From Hydrangea macrophylla (Eukaryota > Streptophyta > Magnoliopsida > Cornales > Hydrangeaceae), in the NCBI GenBank assembly GCA_033977485.1, contig CM066995.1, forward strand, positions 49,971,162 through 50,035,161: a stretch of 64,000 nt of DNA, in the 5' to 3' direction. The notes under the pieces were generated by a model. The model searched no databases. It had not been told where the DNA came from and saw nothing but the letters and a program-made list of their open reading frames with translations. Below are positions 45,928 through 56,930 of this stretch, in pieces. The position numbers and the translations under genes are program-made. How positions within the stretch are numbered: the stretch's first letter is position 1; each line of letters starts with the position of its first letter.

Positions 45928-47180
45928 TGAGTGGCCCTTTTGTTGGTGGAATTTGCAAAAGAGATCCCCTTAAAAATTTGGTAGAGGCAGATTTGGTTGA
46001 GGTTGAGGTCGAGGTTCCAACTGACAAAGATGCCCTTTTGCTAACAATCTAACGAGAGCAGTTGACAGTAACACTCCCAGATATGATAATTTTCTTGGTG
46101 CTTTGTCCCCCCTCTCCTTGGTGTTATATCAAATTTCCTCTCCGACCCGGTCAGTGCATTGACATCGGTGGGGCCAGAATGCCCTCCCGAATGTCCTCCA
46201 TTGGATCCTTAGTTCGGCCTTCTGTACTGGTTTGGCTGTTCCTCATTTTTTATCACTCCCTCTTAGATTGCATCTTCGATTCGAGTCCCTACATCAAATA
46301 CCCCAGCAAAAGTGTTGATCGATTGGAATCTCGTTTTCTCTTGATAGACAGGTTGAAGGTTCTTCATCAACATTCGGATCTGGTCTTTCTCGGACAGCCT
46401 CTGTATCATCTTAGCTACTTTTCCTCTCCACCTACTCAAATACTCAGCGAATCATTCTATGTTTCCCTTCCTAGTGGTCTCCAAATCTCGAACTGTGACA
46501 TCCAGGTCGTGATTGTATTCATACTGTGCCACGAATGCTTTAATTACCTCTTCCCAAACCCGGGTTTTGCTCGGCTCTAATGTAAGGTACCACAACAGTG
46601 CGACTCCGGTTAATGTTTGCTAGAACAAGATAGCCATCATGGTTGCGCTCAAGCCACTTGGCTGAAAGGCACCCATGTACATTCGGATATGACTTTGAGG
46701 GTTTCTGGTTCCATCAAACTTGTCAAAGACCAGAATTTTGAATCCGACAGGTAGTACCTCACAAACCCCTCATATAAACCTTCTAGTTCTAGCAAATAAG
46801 TGTCATCTCCCTAAGCCTTGCGCATTACCCTTTCCAGTTTATCTATCTTCTCGGTCAGTAGCCTCTCTTTCTCAGCTTTCTCCGTTTCCCTGTTGGCCTA
46901 CAGCGTATCAGTCCACTGTGCCTCCTGATCATCAAACCAATCTCCTTCCCCCCTAGAGGTGTGTCTATAACCAGCAGAATTATAGGCGGTTGTCGGCGAT
47001 TCAGTGCTTATATCATTCCCATCATACGGTTCATATTTTCGGCTTGTTGCCTCATTTGCTCTGCTTGTTGTTCTACCAGTGTTCTCAACCCGGCTACTTC
47101 CTCATTGTTCCTTTCTTCTGCCATTTCAGCGTCTTCTCTTCTTACTAACCTTGCTGTGGGATCCCTAAACCAGGCTTGAT
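45928..47180 (-). pseudogene. Element A gag, decayed
   Basis: On the minus strand GAKITSSSNQAWFRDPTARL opens near 47195. A Gln/Asn-rich coiled-coil segment (VEQQAEQMRQQAEN) follows, then a stop near 46995. The capsid part reads VFDKFDGTRNPQSHIRMYMG at about 46735 and VALLWYLTLEPSKTR at about 46605. VIKAFVAQYEYNHDLDV is near 46540 and KGNIE, FAEYLSRWR near 46450. Several stops and frame changes are present. The open plus-strand frame at 46062-46580 is its shadow. Confidence 0.75.
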
Positions 47181-48428
47181 TTGAACTTGATGTTATTTTT
47201 GCCCCTGCAAAAAGGTTTAAATTTTTCCCTTTTAAAAAAATTTTATTCGCTTCCTTTTGTCACACACACACATATATATATATATATTTTGTTTTTAAAA
47301 GACCCTTGGTAAAAACTCTACTTTATATGTCACACGGATGCAATGCACGTGTTTGTGTGTGTGCCTATCTTATATGCCAAAGAAAAGAAAATCCTAATCC
47401 TAGCACATAAACACATAAGGACATAAGATCCTCACCCATGTCAAGTGCGCCAACTTCTCCTTTCATTGTGATCTTCAATACCCTCTCAAAGGTTAGATAT
47501 TAAAAAAAAAAAAACTAAAAAATTCAAAAAAGTATTTCTTTAAATGATGAGATCTTTCAAAAACGATTCTCAAGGATTTTGAATCTTTTATTTAAAAATG
47601 AGGATGTGAAAATATTTATCAATAAAGATGATTGAGTTGAAATTTTGCTTCGAAATTCATTTGAAGAGCATTTCTTCCAAAAACAATTCCCAAAATTTTT
47701 AGATTTTTCCTTAGAAGATGATCATGTGAAAATACACCTTAATAGAGGTTAGTTTGGAGCTTTGCTTAACCGAAAAACATTTTGGGATAAAGAATGGTGG
47801 TTTATCAATATCTTGTTTGCTCTCAAAAGTGAATTTTAAATCTTTTGGGTAGATGGATCACAAGATCGGATTGTCACTGTACTTTTCTTGAATATGGATG
47901 CACACAAGGTCAATGATGCTTAGCTAACATGATGTAAGAAGTATAATCTTATAATCGAGGTTCGGCATGTTCTCCAAATGTCATGGAACATGAGGAGAAA
48001 TTGCCAAAAGGTGATTAAAAGATTATACATCTTTCATTAAGCAAGTATCATCATCATCTCAAGTAATCCCTTTCCGGGCATACAAAACTCCCTAGCATAT
48101 AAATCCTAATCATGAATTAATTTCCTAAGATTTGAAAGGTTCTATGGAAGCTACTATGCAAAATCTGGGTTTTGGTCAAATAAGAGACCCTTGACACACA
48201 CCCGATAGGATGCTTCATATACCAACACATGGTACAAGATCAAGGGTGATCATATGGCCCCATGATTACTTGACCAACTAGGTTGCCCCAAGCCTCCAAG
48301 GTTATAGTTCCGTGCAATCGACTGGCGAGACATGCAAGTGAAATGCAACAGGCACACAAAGATTAATTAATTTGATTAAAATGATATTTTTCAAGTCTAA
48401 TCCTCGAGTGAACCCAAAATCAGAAATC
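47181..48428 (-). other. Element A leader
   Basis: 1.25 kb of non-coding sequence between the tRNA-like segment and gag, related to 3170-3834, 8155-9329 and 54072-54850. An (AC)n(AT)n microsatellite lies at 47262-47288. No long ORF upstream of gag was found, unlike Ogre elements with an ORF1. Confidence 0.7.
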
Positions 48429-48478
48429 CTGGTCTGCAAAACCAGAGATTCTGGGTTTGATCCCCAACAGAGTCGCCA
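48429..48478 (+). other. Element A primer site within a 50 nt tRNA 3'-half copy
   Basis: The minus-strand primer site is TGGCGACTCTGTTGGGGA (48478-48461), three bases from the LTR. On the plus strand 48429-48478 reads as tRNA positions 27-76. It has a perfect anticodon stem CTGGT/ACCAG with loop CTGCAAA, a 5 nt variable loop, a T-arm (CTGGG, TTTGATC, CCCAA; outer pair mismatched), an acceptor strand CAGAGTC, then G and CCA. The D-arm and 5' acceptor strand are absent, so this is not a tRNA gene. Confidence 0.75.
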
Positions 48479-48481
48479 GAT

Positions 48482-51127
48482 TGTGGATATCGCAATTTTT
48501 CCTTACCCACAGCTTTTCTTTCAAAATCTTTTTCAAATTTCAAAACATTAAACAATGAGTCGCCACTTAATTTTTAAAAGAAAATTTAAGAAACCATTTA
48601 AAGCAAACTGATCTTTTAAGAAACCCAAGGTTTTCTAGGTCCGGGGATTATGGAGTGAGAGGGGAAGGAGCCCGTCGGACTAAAATATCCCCTCTCATCC
48701 TATCTCGCGATAGGCCACTACTTAACATCCTTTTAATTGAATTAATAATCTAAGCATGTCTTCAACTAATACATATGTATAAATATACTTTACAAAAGCA
48801 TGTCTAAAGGGCGTAAGATTGCAATTTGCAAGTGATAAAATATTATTCAAAAACCACATAATTCAAGTAGCAAGCGATATGATATGCAAATAGGGAACTA
48901 TGGAACTTACCCGGGATCCCTTCCGTAAATATTAAACATGCAATGCATATGAATAGAAAGTAAAACCTACGCAAAGGTCTCTAATCACATGTATTCACGT
49001 AAGGCAAGATCCTAATTCTAACGCGTCGCGCATGAGGTCATAAAATCAATAAAAAATCAAGGAATTAAGTAAACTAGAGAAAGGGTTGAGAAGTTGTACC
49101 CCAAGTGCGCTGCAAAACAAGGGTTAGTCCACATACTTTAGGAAGAATGTATAATATCGGATAATTATTCATAAATGTCTAGCTTAATTCTATCAAGTTG
49201 AAGAAATGACGCAATTATGAATTCTAATACCGATCTATATGAATGAATGTGCATGATTACATGAACAAGAATAAGCTATTTATTATTCCTTGGTTTGAAT
49301 CATTTAGCCTCTGTATATAAGCTTAACTAATCATTATTAACACATGGTTTCAGTCCTAGGTCATGGAGAGATCATATAGACTATTGTTTGCAAGATATAT
49401 CAAAGTTGTAACAGAATTCTGAAAATTGCTGAGAGCATATCAGAATTTCAAAGAAATAAAAAACATACTTCCCGTGGTTTGATCTTGATGATATTTGGAC
49501 ATATGATGCCTCTTTGTGTCTAGTTTCTAACCCATAAGGAAAATCGAGGTTTGAACGGTTAAATCTCCGGGAATTGGACAAAAACTAGACATCACTCAGA
49601 GACTTACAACTCCTCGTCCAGTGTTTTTGTATGATTTTCTAAAAATAGTAAAAAAAATAGAAATGCTTTGGTATTTTTAGGGTAGCTTCCTAATACATTA
49701 AAATACTTAGAAACATTTATTTTGGGTCAAGAGTGCTTGATTAATGTTCTGATTTTCGTATTTCAATAGAGTGTTACTGTTCTGAAACTTTGGACAGATT
49801 ATAGTTGTTCCACAAAACCCTTGACCAAACCACTCCAAACATGAAACTACCTTAATACAAATATTGTAGTGGGAGAACTTTGAGTTATAAACACTTTCCT
49901 ATTGGTTTCATTAAGTTCCAACGGTTCGATGTTTAATTAGAAATCTATGATCAAAAACAAATTGTGAACTCACTGCATCATTTATTCAAATACAACGCTG
50001 TTTAACTAATTTGAGCCATGGAACTTGGCTTGAACCACACCTCCTCTCCTACCATTTGATGGTCATGGGAGACTAACTACATTCATGTCTTGAAGGTCTC
50101 AAAGAAATATGGAGAAATTTCATGAGACCTAAACATAACAAACCTAAACCATGGAGATAGGTCTAGATTTATAAATCAAGTGTACTAATATCAACTTCAA
50201 CTTCCTTGTAAATCATGAGCTTACAAAGGAATTACAGGATTTCAAGTCTAAGGATTCAAGTAAGACATTGAGGGTCTCATGAATCTCAAAGTCTAAAAGG
50301 GAGAGGAAAAGAAAATTCAAAGACTTAAAGTATATTTGTGATTGGAAAGACTAAATAATTCGAAGTTTTACCTCCAAATACCGTCATGTTTTTTATTTTG
50401 AAGAACTTCCAAAGACTAATCAAGCTTTCCTCCCTTTTCAACTCTTCTAAAACTAGCTTCTAATTGTGTTTAGAGAAGTAATTTTGAAAGTTTTAAAACT
50501 TGGAGAACTAATACAACCTCTAGATTCAAATCCAACCTCATGCAAAAGGATATTCATCCTCTATTTATAGACAAATTTGAAGGGGTATTTCAGCCATTTT
50601 AGAGCAGAAAACCCTAATTCGGACTATCGTTTGATAGTACAAAATGTCTTGTATTACAGCTGGCTGTTACAAAAACGCAGCACTTAATGGAGATGGAAGC
50701 GGCACTATCTGAATACCGGAACGGCACTCAGTGAATGCTGGTGCGGCATTCTCTGAATGTTGCAACGGCACTCATAGAATGCCGCGGACAACTCCATGGA
50801 CAGCCGTCTTTTCAGGATTTTCAAATTTAGCGGTACTTGAAGCATTTTAGTGGCAGTTAGTGGATGCCATTATGGCTGTCCCTGGATGCTGGTCCGACAG
50901 TTAGGGAGTGTCGCAGCGGCAACCCATGACTGCCACATATTTTCCCAAGTGCCGTTTCGCCTCTATTTTCCTCTTTCTTTCCCTTTACTTTTTGTTTAGG
51001 TTAGAGAGTCTTCCGAAGAGTTTGAATCATCTTTGGAATTCCTAGATTGGCCAGACTTTGTCATCATTGGGTCTTGGAGGTATCACTCTCCTTAACTTGA
51101 CATTTGTTCAAAATTGGGGTATCTACA
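48482..51127 (-). mobile_element. Element A 5' LTR
   Basis: In plus coordinates it runs from TGTGGATATCGC to GGGGTATCTACA, 2646 bp. TATA on the minus strand is at 50562-50569. U3 carries the same inverted-repeat motifs (50680-50950) as the left LTR, with some units lost. The GAGTCGCCAC at 48557-48566 is a second primer-site-like sequence inside U5. Confidence 0.88.
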
Positions 51128-54018
51128 GTGCTGCACCGGCATTCAGTGAGTGCCAGAATGGAGCTCGCTGAGTGCATCAGACAACTCAGTGAGTACCGCC
51201 AGTTGTAATTGACTATTTTTTAAAAATATGTATGGAATATTTGTGCACATGGGTTTTCCACCCGAATTTACCCAATTGACCATGTGGGAGTGGTCTATAT
51301 AAGGAGACCTTTACCTCTATTACAAGGATCCTCTTCTCCCATCTTGCAAATATAATTAAGAGAAAGTTTTGAAGAATCAAGAACTCTTGAAGAAGGATTT
51401 GAAGAACTTGAAGAAGAAGTTGAAGAACTTGGAAGATCTTCACTAAACAAGAAGAAACCACTGAGGTTGTAGAGGTAACCTTCTAATCCTACTTAGATTT
51501 AAGATAAAATTCAATCTCACAATTCATAGATCTAGAACTTTTACACATTTTCAAAAAGTCTCTTCCTACCTCATTTCTTCACACACCACCAAGAATTGTG
51601 ATTGAATCTCACTTACTCTCATTGGCTTGGATTTAAATGGAACTTTGAATTAAGATCAAAAGAATTTTTGACTTGGCTTTTCTAAATAAACCTTGATGTT
51701 ACTTCATTTTGTCTATACTTCTCCTTAGAAATCCAAGATATCTTCAATGTCTCATTGGATCTCTTTTAGTTTGATCCTCTAGTCCCCTATGATTCTATGA
51801 TTTATATGGGGATTAGGTTGATCATAGTCATATCCATGCATGCTTGGGTGAGTTCAAGTCTCATTTCATGACGTGGAGCATTCAACTTGAGAATCTCATA
51901 GAGTTCTCTCTATACTCTATGAAGGTTCATATGGATTTGATCATATTTATTCTCCAAGGACCAATGACCTGGGAGGAGACTTGAATAAAATTAATCTACA
52001 TTCTTCATAGAGTTCTCTTTATACATGCATGCATGCTTGGGTGAGTTCAAGTCTCATTTCATGACGTGGAGCATTCAACTTGAGAATCTCATAGAGCATT
52101 CAACTTGAGAATCTCATAGTCATATCCATGCATGCTTGGGTGAGTTCAATTCTCATTTCATGACGTGAAGCATTCAACTTGAGAATCTCATAGAGTTCTC
52201 TCTATACTCTATGAAGGTTCATATGGATTTGATCATATTTATTCTCCAAGGACCAATGACATGGGAGGAGACTTGAATAAAATTAATCTACATTCTTCAA
52301 GGACCACATATTTGGGAGAAGAATTAGAAATGCATTAAGTTTAGAACAAGAGTATGAATGATAAGTTGATATTGGTGCAGAGAATTCATGAACCCATTGT
52401 CATCAAAGATTTTTTTATTGAATCATGGTCTATGGGAATTGAATGAGACCAATTGGAAAATGTTCATAATTCATATATGTATCGCTAGATTTGTTTTGAT
52501 TTGATGGAATATTATACTTAGAAGGGTTTGGTCTTAAGATTTGAGAACTAGTCATTCTCTGTCCAAAATTTCAGAATAGTAAGTCTGTCTTATACTTAGT
52601 AGACTAGAGCATTAATCAAGCTTTCTTGACTTCAAATAATTTTTTCTAGGAAGTTAAATATGTTAACAAAATCTCCTAAAAAGAATGAGGTCATTCAGAT
52701 TTATTTGCTAGTTTTAGAAAATCATACAAAAACTTTGGACAGAGAGTTGTAAATTTCTAAGTGATGTCTAGTTTTTACCCAATTCTCGAAGATTGAATAG
52801 ATTTATCTTTTATTTTCTTTTTGTGTTAGAAATTAGACTCACAGAGGTATAACATACTCAAAAATCATTAAGATCCAACCGTTTCAAGTATGATTTTTCT
52901 ATTTTCTAAATTCAAGTTTTTTCTCTATAAATTCTAAAATTCTGTCACAGTTTTCATAAATTTTGTTAAGTCTAACCTAAATAGTCACCTAGTGCCTTCG
53001 GACTCAAACCATGTTCTAAGAATGATTAATTGGACTTAAAGCCAGAGGCTAAATGATCCAAATCAATGAGTAGTTCATATCTCATTCTTGTTTATATCCA
53101 TGCATTCATTTCATGTATGTTGATACTTAGGATTAGGACTAATCCTTAGCTTAATATTGCATTTAAGTGAACCTAGTTGAACATAACTATGGCCACCTTA
53201 TGATCAAGTTGGGATTATACCATCTTTATATGGATATTACATTGGCTTCTAGTTGAGACTTGTATATCTACAAAGGTGTTATATCTCCAACTAATTAGAA
53301 GGAATTCATAATTACGTCGACTCTTTCTATTATTAGTGGATTTATGCTAGAAATTTAAGTATGTTATTTAGAATTTCATATTACATTTTGTTTAAAGCAT
53401 GTGAACTAACCATTTGTTTTGTAGCACTATTGAGGTACGATTTTTCAACACATCTCTAGTTTATTTCACTTATTGACTTTCGACTTCATATGTGACACCT
53501 TAGAATTAGGTCTTACTTTATTTGTATACATGAATTAGAGACCATTTCTTAGGTTTTAGTTTTATATGTATGCATTGCCTGTTTAATATTCGCGGTTGCA
53601 TCCCGTGTAAGTTCTCTAGTTCCCTATTTGCACATCATCTTGCTTGCAACTTGAATTATGTGGATTATGAATGATATTTTATCGTTAGCAATCTTACGCC
53701 CTTTTAGACATGCTTTTGTAATGTATATTAATACATATGTATTAGTTGAGGGCATATTTAGATTAATAATTCGATCAAAAAGGATGTTGAGTAGAGGCCT
53801 ATCACGAGATAGGATGAGAGCGGGTGTTTTAGTCTGCTGGGCTCCTTCCCCTCTCATTTCATAATTCCCGGACCAAGAAATCTGTAGTTTTCAAAAAAGA
53901 TCAATTTGCTTTTAAATGGTTTCTTAATTTTCCTTTAAAAAATTAAGTGGCCACTCGTATTTGAATTTGAAATTCAAAAAAGTTTTCAAAAGTGTCGGCC
54001 CAAATGCCGGTATCCAGA
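51128..54018 (+). mobile_element. LTR C, right piece
   Basis: It continues 22548 after removal of element A (51128-51132 is the target duplication). An inverted repeat GGCATTC AGT GAGTGCC at 51138-51154 precedes the TATA box TATATAAG at 51296-51303. U5 carries the block GGGCTCCTTCCCCTCTC at 53839-53855. It ends CCGGTATCCAGA at 54018, three bases before a primer site. The total length of LTR C is about 3.36 kb. Its U5 and central parts are related to LTR A in the opposite orientation. Confidence 0.8.
51830..52310 (+). repeat. internal triplication in LTR C
   Basis: A segment with GCATGCTTGGGTGAGTTCAA, then CATTTCATGACGTGGAGCAT and GAGAATCTCATAG, occurs from about 51834, 52028 and 52124. The longer flank with GGTTCATATGGATTTGATCA occurs twice (51926 and 52218). 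The middle copy is short and has an extra duplicated CATTCAACTTGAGAATCTCA. Confidence 0.85.
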
Positions 54019-54021
54019 ATC

Positions 54022-54071
54022 TGGCGACTCTGCTGGGAATCGAACCCATAATCTCTAGTTTCGCAAACCAG
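54022..54071 (-). other. Element C primer site within a 50 nt tRNA 3'-half copy
   Basis: The primer site TGGCGACTCTGCTGGGAA is at 54022-54039. The complement of 54022-54071 again follows tRNA positions 27-76. It has anticodon stem CTGGT/ACTAG with loop TTGCGAA (anticodon position GCG), a 5 nt variable loop, T-arm loop TTCGATT, and the GCCA end. Confidence 0.75.
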
Positions 54072-54850
54072 AAATCCTAATTTGGGTTCACTCAAGGATT
54101 AGACTTGAAAGCATCCTTTTAAATCGAATTAATTAATTTTTGTGTGCTCGTTGCATTGCACTTGCATGTTTAGCCAGTTGCTTGCACGGAACTATGACCT
54201 TAGAGGCTCAGGGCAACCTGGTCGGTCAAGCCATCATGGGACTGTGTGATCACCCTTGATCTCGTACCATGTGTTGGTATATAAAGCATCCTATCGGATG
54301 TGTGTCAATGATCCCTTATTTGACCAAAATCCGACCTTTGCATGATAGGCTCTATAGAACCTTTCAATCTTAGGAAATCAATCCTTGATTAGGATTTATG
54401 TGCTAGGGAGTTTTGTATGCCCGGAAAAGATTACTTGAAATGATGACGATACTTGCTTGATGAAAGATGTGTAACCTCTTAATCACTTTTTAGCAATTCC
54501 TCTTCATGTCCTATGACATTTGAGAACATGCTGAATCTTGACTATAAAATTACACTTCTTATATCATGTTTAGTTAAGCGCCATTGACCTTGTATGTATC
54601 CAAATTCATGAAAAGTACGGTGATGATCCGATCATGTGATCCTTCTACCCAAAGAGTTTTAAGTCCACCTTTATTTTAAAGGTTTCCTAAATCACCCTTT
54701 CTTGATTAGAACTCCAAACTAATCTTTGATTGAAGTATATTTTCATATGATCATCTTCAAAACCCAAAATCTTGGGAAATTATTTTTGGGGAAAGTGTTT
54801 TGATGAAATTCAAAAGCAAAGTTTCAACCCAGTCATCTTTTGTTATGAAC
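54072..54850 (+). mobile_element. Element C leader, truncated
   Basis: It matches the element A leader in reverse orientation (GGGTTCACTCAAGGATTAGA, GATCACCCTTGATCTCGTAC) up to about 54845. There it breaks off before gag. No ORF. Confidence 0.65.
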
Positions 54851-55460
54851 AGTGACAATGATAAGCTTATAGATTCTTATCCATTCAAATATTGAATTTT
54901 CATGCTCCAACAAAAAAAATCATTTGTGCACTACGTTTGACTTGATTCCATTTTATTTGGATACATAGGCAACCTAGCTTTTAAATTGGGTGCAGTCACA
55001 AACCCCTCAAATTCAAATTTATGCGTCTTTACCCATTAAACTCACACAAATTTTCTAAATTCTAAACATGGGTCATATACCCGTTGTTTAAATTGAACGA
55101 GTCATATACTCATTTCTTCTAAATTCAAATTTGTGAACTACGTATGACTTGATTCCATTTTGCAATGAATACGTAGGCAATCTAAAATTTAATTTAGGTA
55201 CGTACAGTCACAATTTTTCAAAATTCATGAATTAGACATGGATCACATATCCACTGCCAAATTAAATAAGTTCGTACACTCATTAAATTTAAGTTCGGTA
55301 TATAGACACTTACCCATATTAAATTCATTGGGTCTTTACCCATTTCAAAATGGGTATCTCCCAATTATAAATTCAAGGGTCATTCACCCTAAATTGCCCA
55401 AAAATCAAAATTGTTTCCAAAGGAACTAGATAAGGCTTGATCTCGTGGAATATATTTAAT
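54851..55460 (-). repeat. two ~205 bp repeat units with TACGTAGGCAA blocks
   Basis: GACTTGATTCCATTTT followed by GGATACATAGGCAACCT (54939) and by GAATACGTAGGCAATCT (55150) marks two copies about 205 bp apart. These are reverse complements of the CCTACGTATCC blocks in the post-pol parts of element A and the left remnant. This may be a post-pol fragment of another Tat-like element. Phrases like TTTACCCATT recur. Confidence 0.5.
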
Positions 55461-56930
55461 AAATCATTTGCTATCCACCTCGAAATTTTTTTTAATAAAT
55501 CATTTGTGTTCCACCAATGATATTTCAAGTTGTTAAACTGATGCATGTTATTGATAATGAATTGTTGAAAATTTCATTCGTATAAAAAAAATAAAAAAAA
55601 TCCCTCGCCGGCAGGAGTGTTAAATTTGAATGTTAGAAATAATGATCAATTTTTGCAAGGCCATTAAATCTTATAAATTCTTATTGAATTACAAATTATT
55701 TACAAAATAAAAAATAAAAAATCCAAGGTTTGGATTAACACCCAAAAAAAAAAACTTTCGATTGCAAGTCTAAATTTTTCGACTATCCCATATGTTCAAA
55801 TTTCATTCGTAATATTCGAGGGGACAACCGTTAAACTGTAATTTTTCATAGTGAAAAATCACAGTATTCCGTACCTAAATATAGTAGTCTAGACTTTAAT
55901 TGACCAAAGCAAACTTATATATGTATGTATTAAATAAAAGCAATTAAATTTGTTTTGTGATCGCACAAAAAAGTTGAAGTTTAATTGCTTGAAATTGATT
56001 GTTAAATGGCCATGCCCATGTTTAGCATGCCATACACAATGGTAGTTTGAAGTTTAGCCAAAAGATAAAAAAAAATTGAAAAGAAGACATCAAATGTTTG
56101 ATAGTGATGTTAGTATAGTCATCACTTTTAACATGATCAAGTGGGCCCCAAAACATAGCTATGTGGGAAAGCATAAAAAGGGCTAGAAATCCAATTGGTG
56201 GTTTAAGCTTGCAATGGTGATTTTGACTAGTCAAAAGTTGAAGATTATAGCATGTGACTAAAACTACCCACTTCACTTTTGCAACCCCCATGATTAGCCC
56301 TTAACCATCCATTATGTAAGTGGAGATAACTACCACCCATGTATCTATAATTACACATTCACTGTGCAACAAAAAAAAAAGCAACTAACTGGAAGAAGAA
56401 AGAGATGTGGAAAAAAGGGAGGAGAGAAAAAAAAAAGAAGCTGACAAAGTTGAGAGAGAGACATGAGAGAGGGGAAGAAAGATGAGAATGCCCAAAGAAG
56501 GAAAACAACATTCCTAAGAAAGGTATCCCTTTAATTTCTCTCTCTCTCTCTCCATGGAGTCTTTGACTCCATAACTAGCTACTGTCCATTTTAAAACAAT
56601 TTAGGAATTTCCAACTCTGCTACAATGGGTCTTTTAAAGACCAATTTGGAACCCTAAGTTATACACACTCTCTCTATATATATACATATACATATATATA
56701 TATATGAAACTCCATAATATTGATAGTTGGGTTATGCTTACCCAATTTGGAAGCATAGATAATCAAGTGAGACGAACTTCCAAAATAACTCTTGTATTAA
56801 TATGAACATAGTATTTACAAGAGGTATAGTTAGTACACTAGCATTCAAAAACATGTACATGGTGGTTACATCTAGAACCACAAGCGGCATGGTAACTACC
56901 GCGCTATCTACACAAATCTACAATCATACC
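55461..56930. other. unassigned AT-rich DNA
   Basis: I see no LTR hallmark, conserved frame or RNA gene. It contains A-rich runs, a GA-rich stretch at 56385-56480, a (CT)n run at 56539-56551 and a (TA)n microsatellite at 56675-56705. It could be ordinary intergenic DNA or an old repeat not otherwise present in the window. The minus-strand frame at 56022-56291 is not convincing. Confidence 0.4.

Larger units (their letters stand above)
22549..51127 (-). mobile_element. Element A, Tat/Ogre-type Ty3/gypsy retrotransposon, ~20.6 kb without Cop2
   Basis: LTRs of 2660 bp (22549-25208) and 2646 bp (48482-51127) share the minus orientation. The primer site is at 48461-48478 and the polypurine tract at 25209-25222. 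Target duplication bases GTGCC (22544-22548) and GTGCT (51128-51132) match at 4 of 5. Gag, protease with G-patch, reverse transcriptase, two RNase H domains and integrase lie on the minus strand. Two further genes lie on the plus strand between integrase and the 3' LTR. Double RNase H and an extra ORF at this place define Tat/Ogre elements. Cop2 interrupts the reverse transcriptase. All ORFs are defective. Confidence 0.88.

Noticed and set aside
46062..46580. 172-codon plus-strand open frame
   Set aside because: It is antisense to the decayed gag of element A, whose capsid motifs are readable on the minus strand; no family features in the plus-strand product.
48429..48478. tRNA gene
   Set aside because: Only the 3' half (positions 27-76) is present, the T-stem has a mismatch, CCA is encoded, and it coincides with a retrotransposon primer site.
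56022..56291. 89-codon minus-strand frame in unassigned DNA
   Set aside because: No motif, unusual composition and no supporting splice or promoter context; length is within chance for AT-rich DNA.
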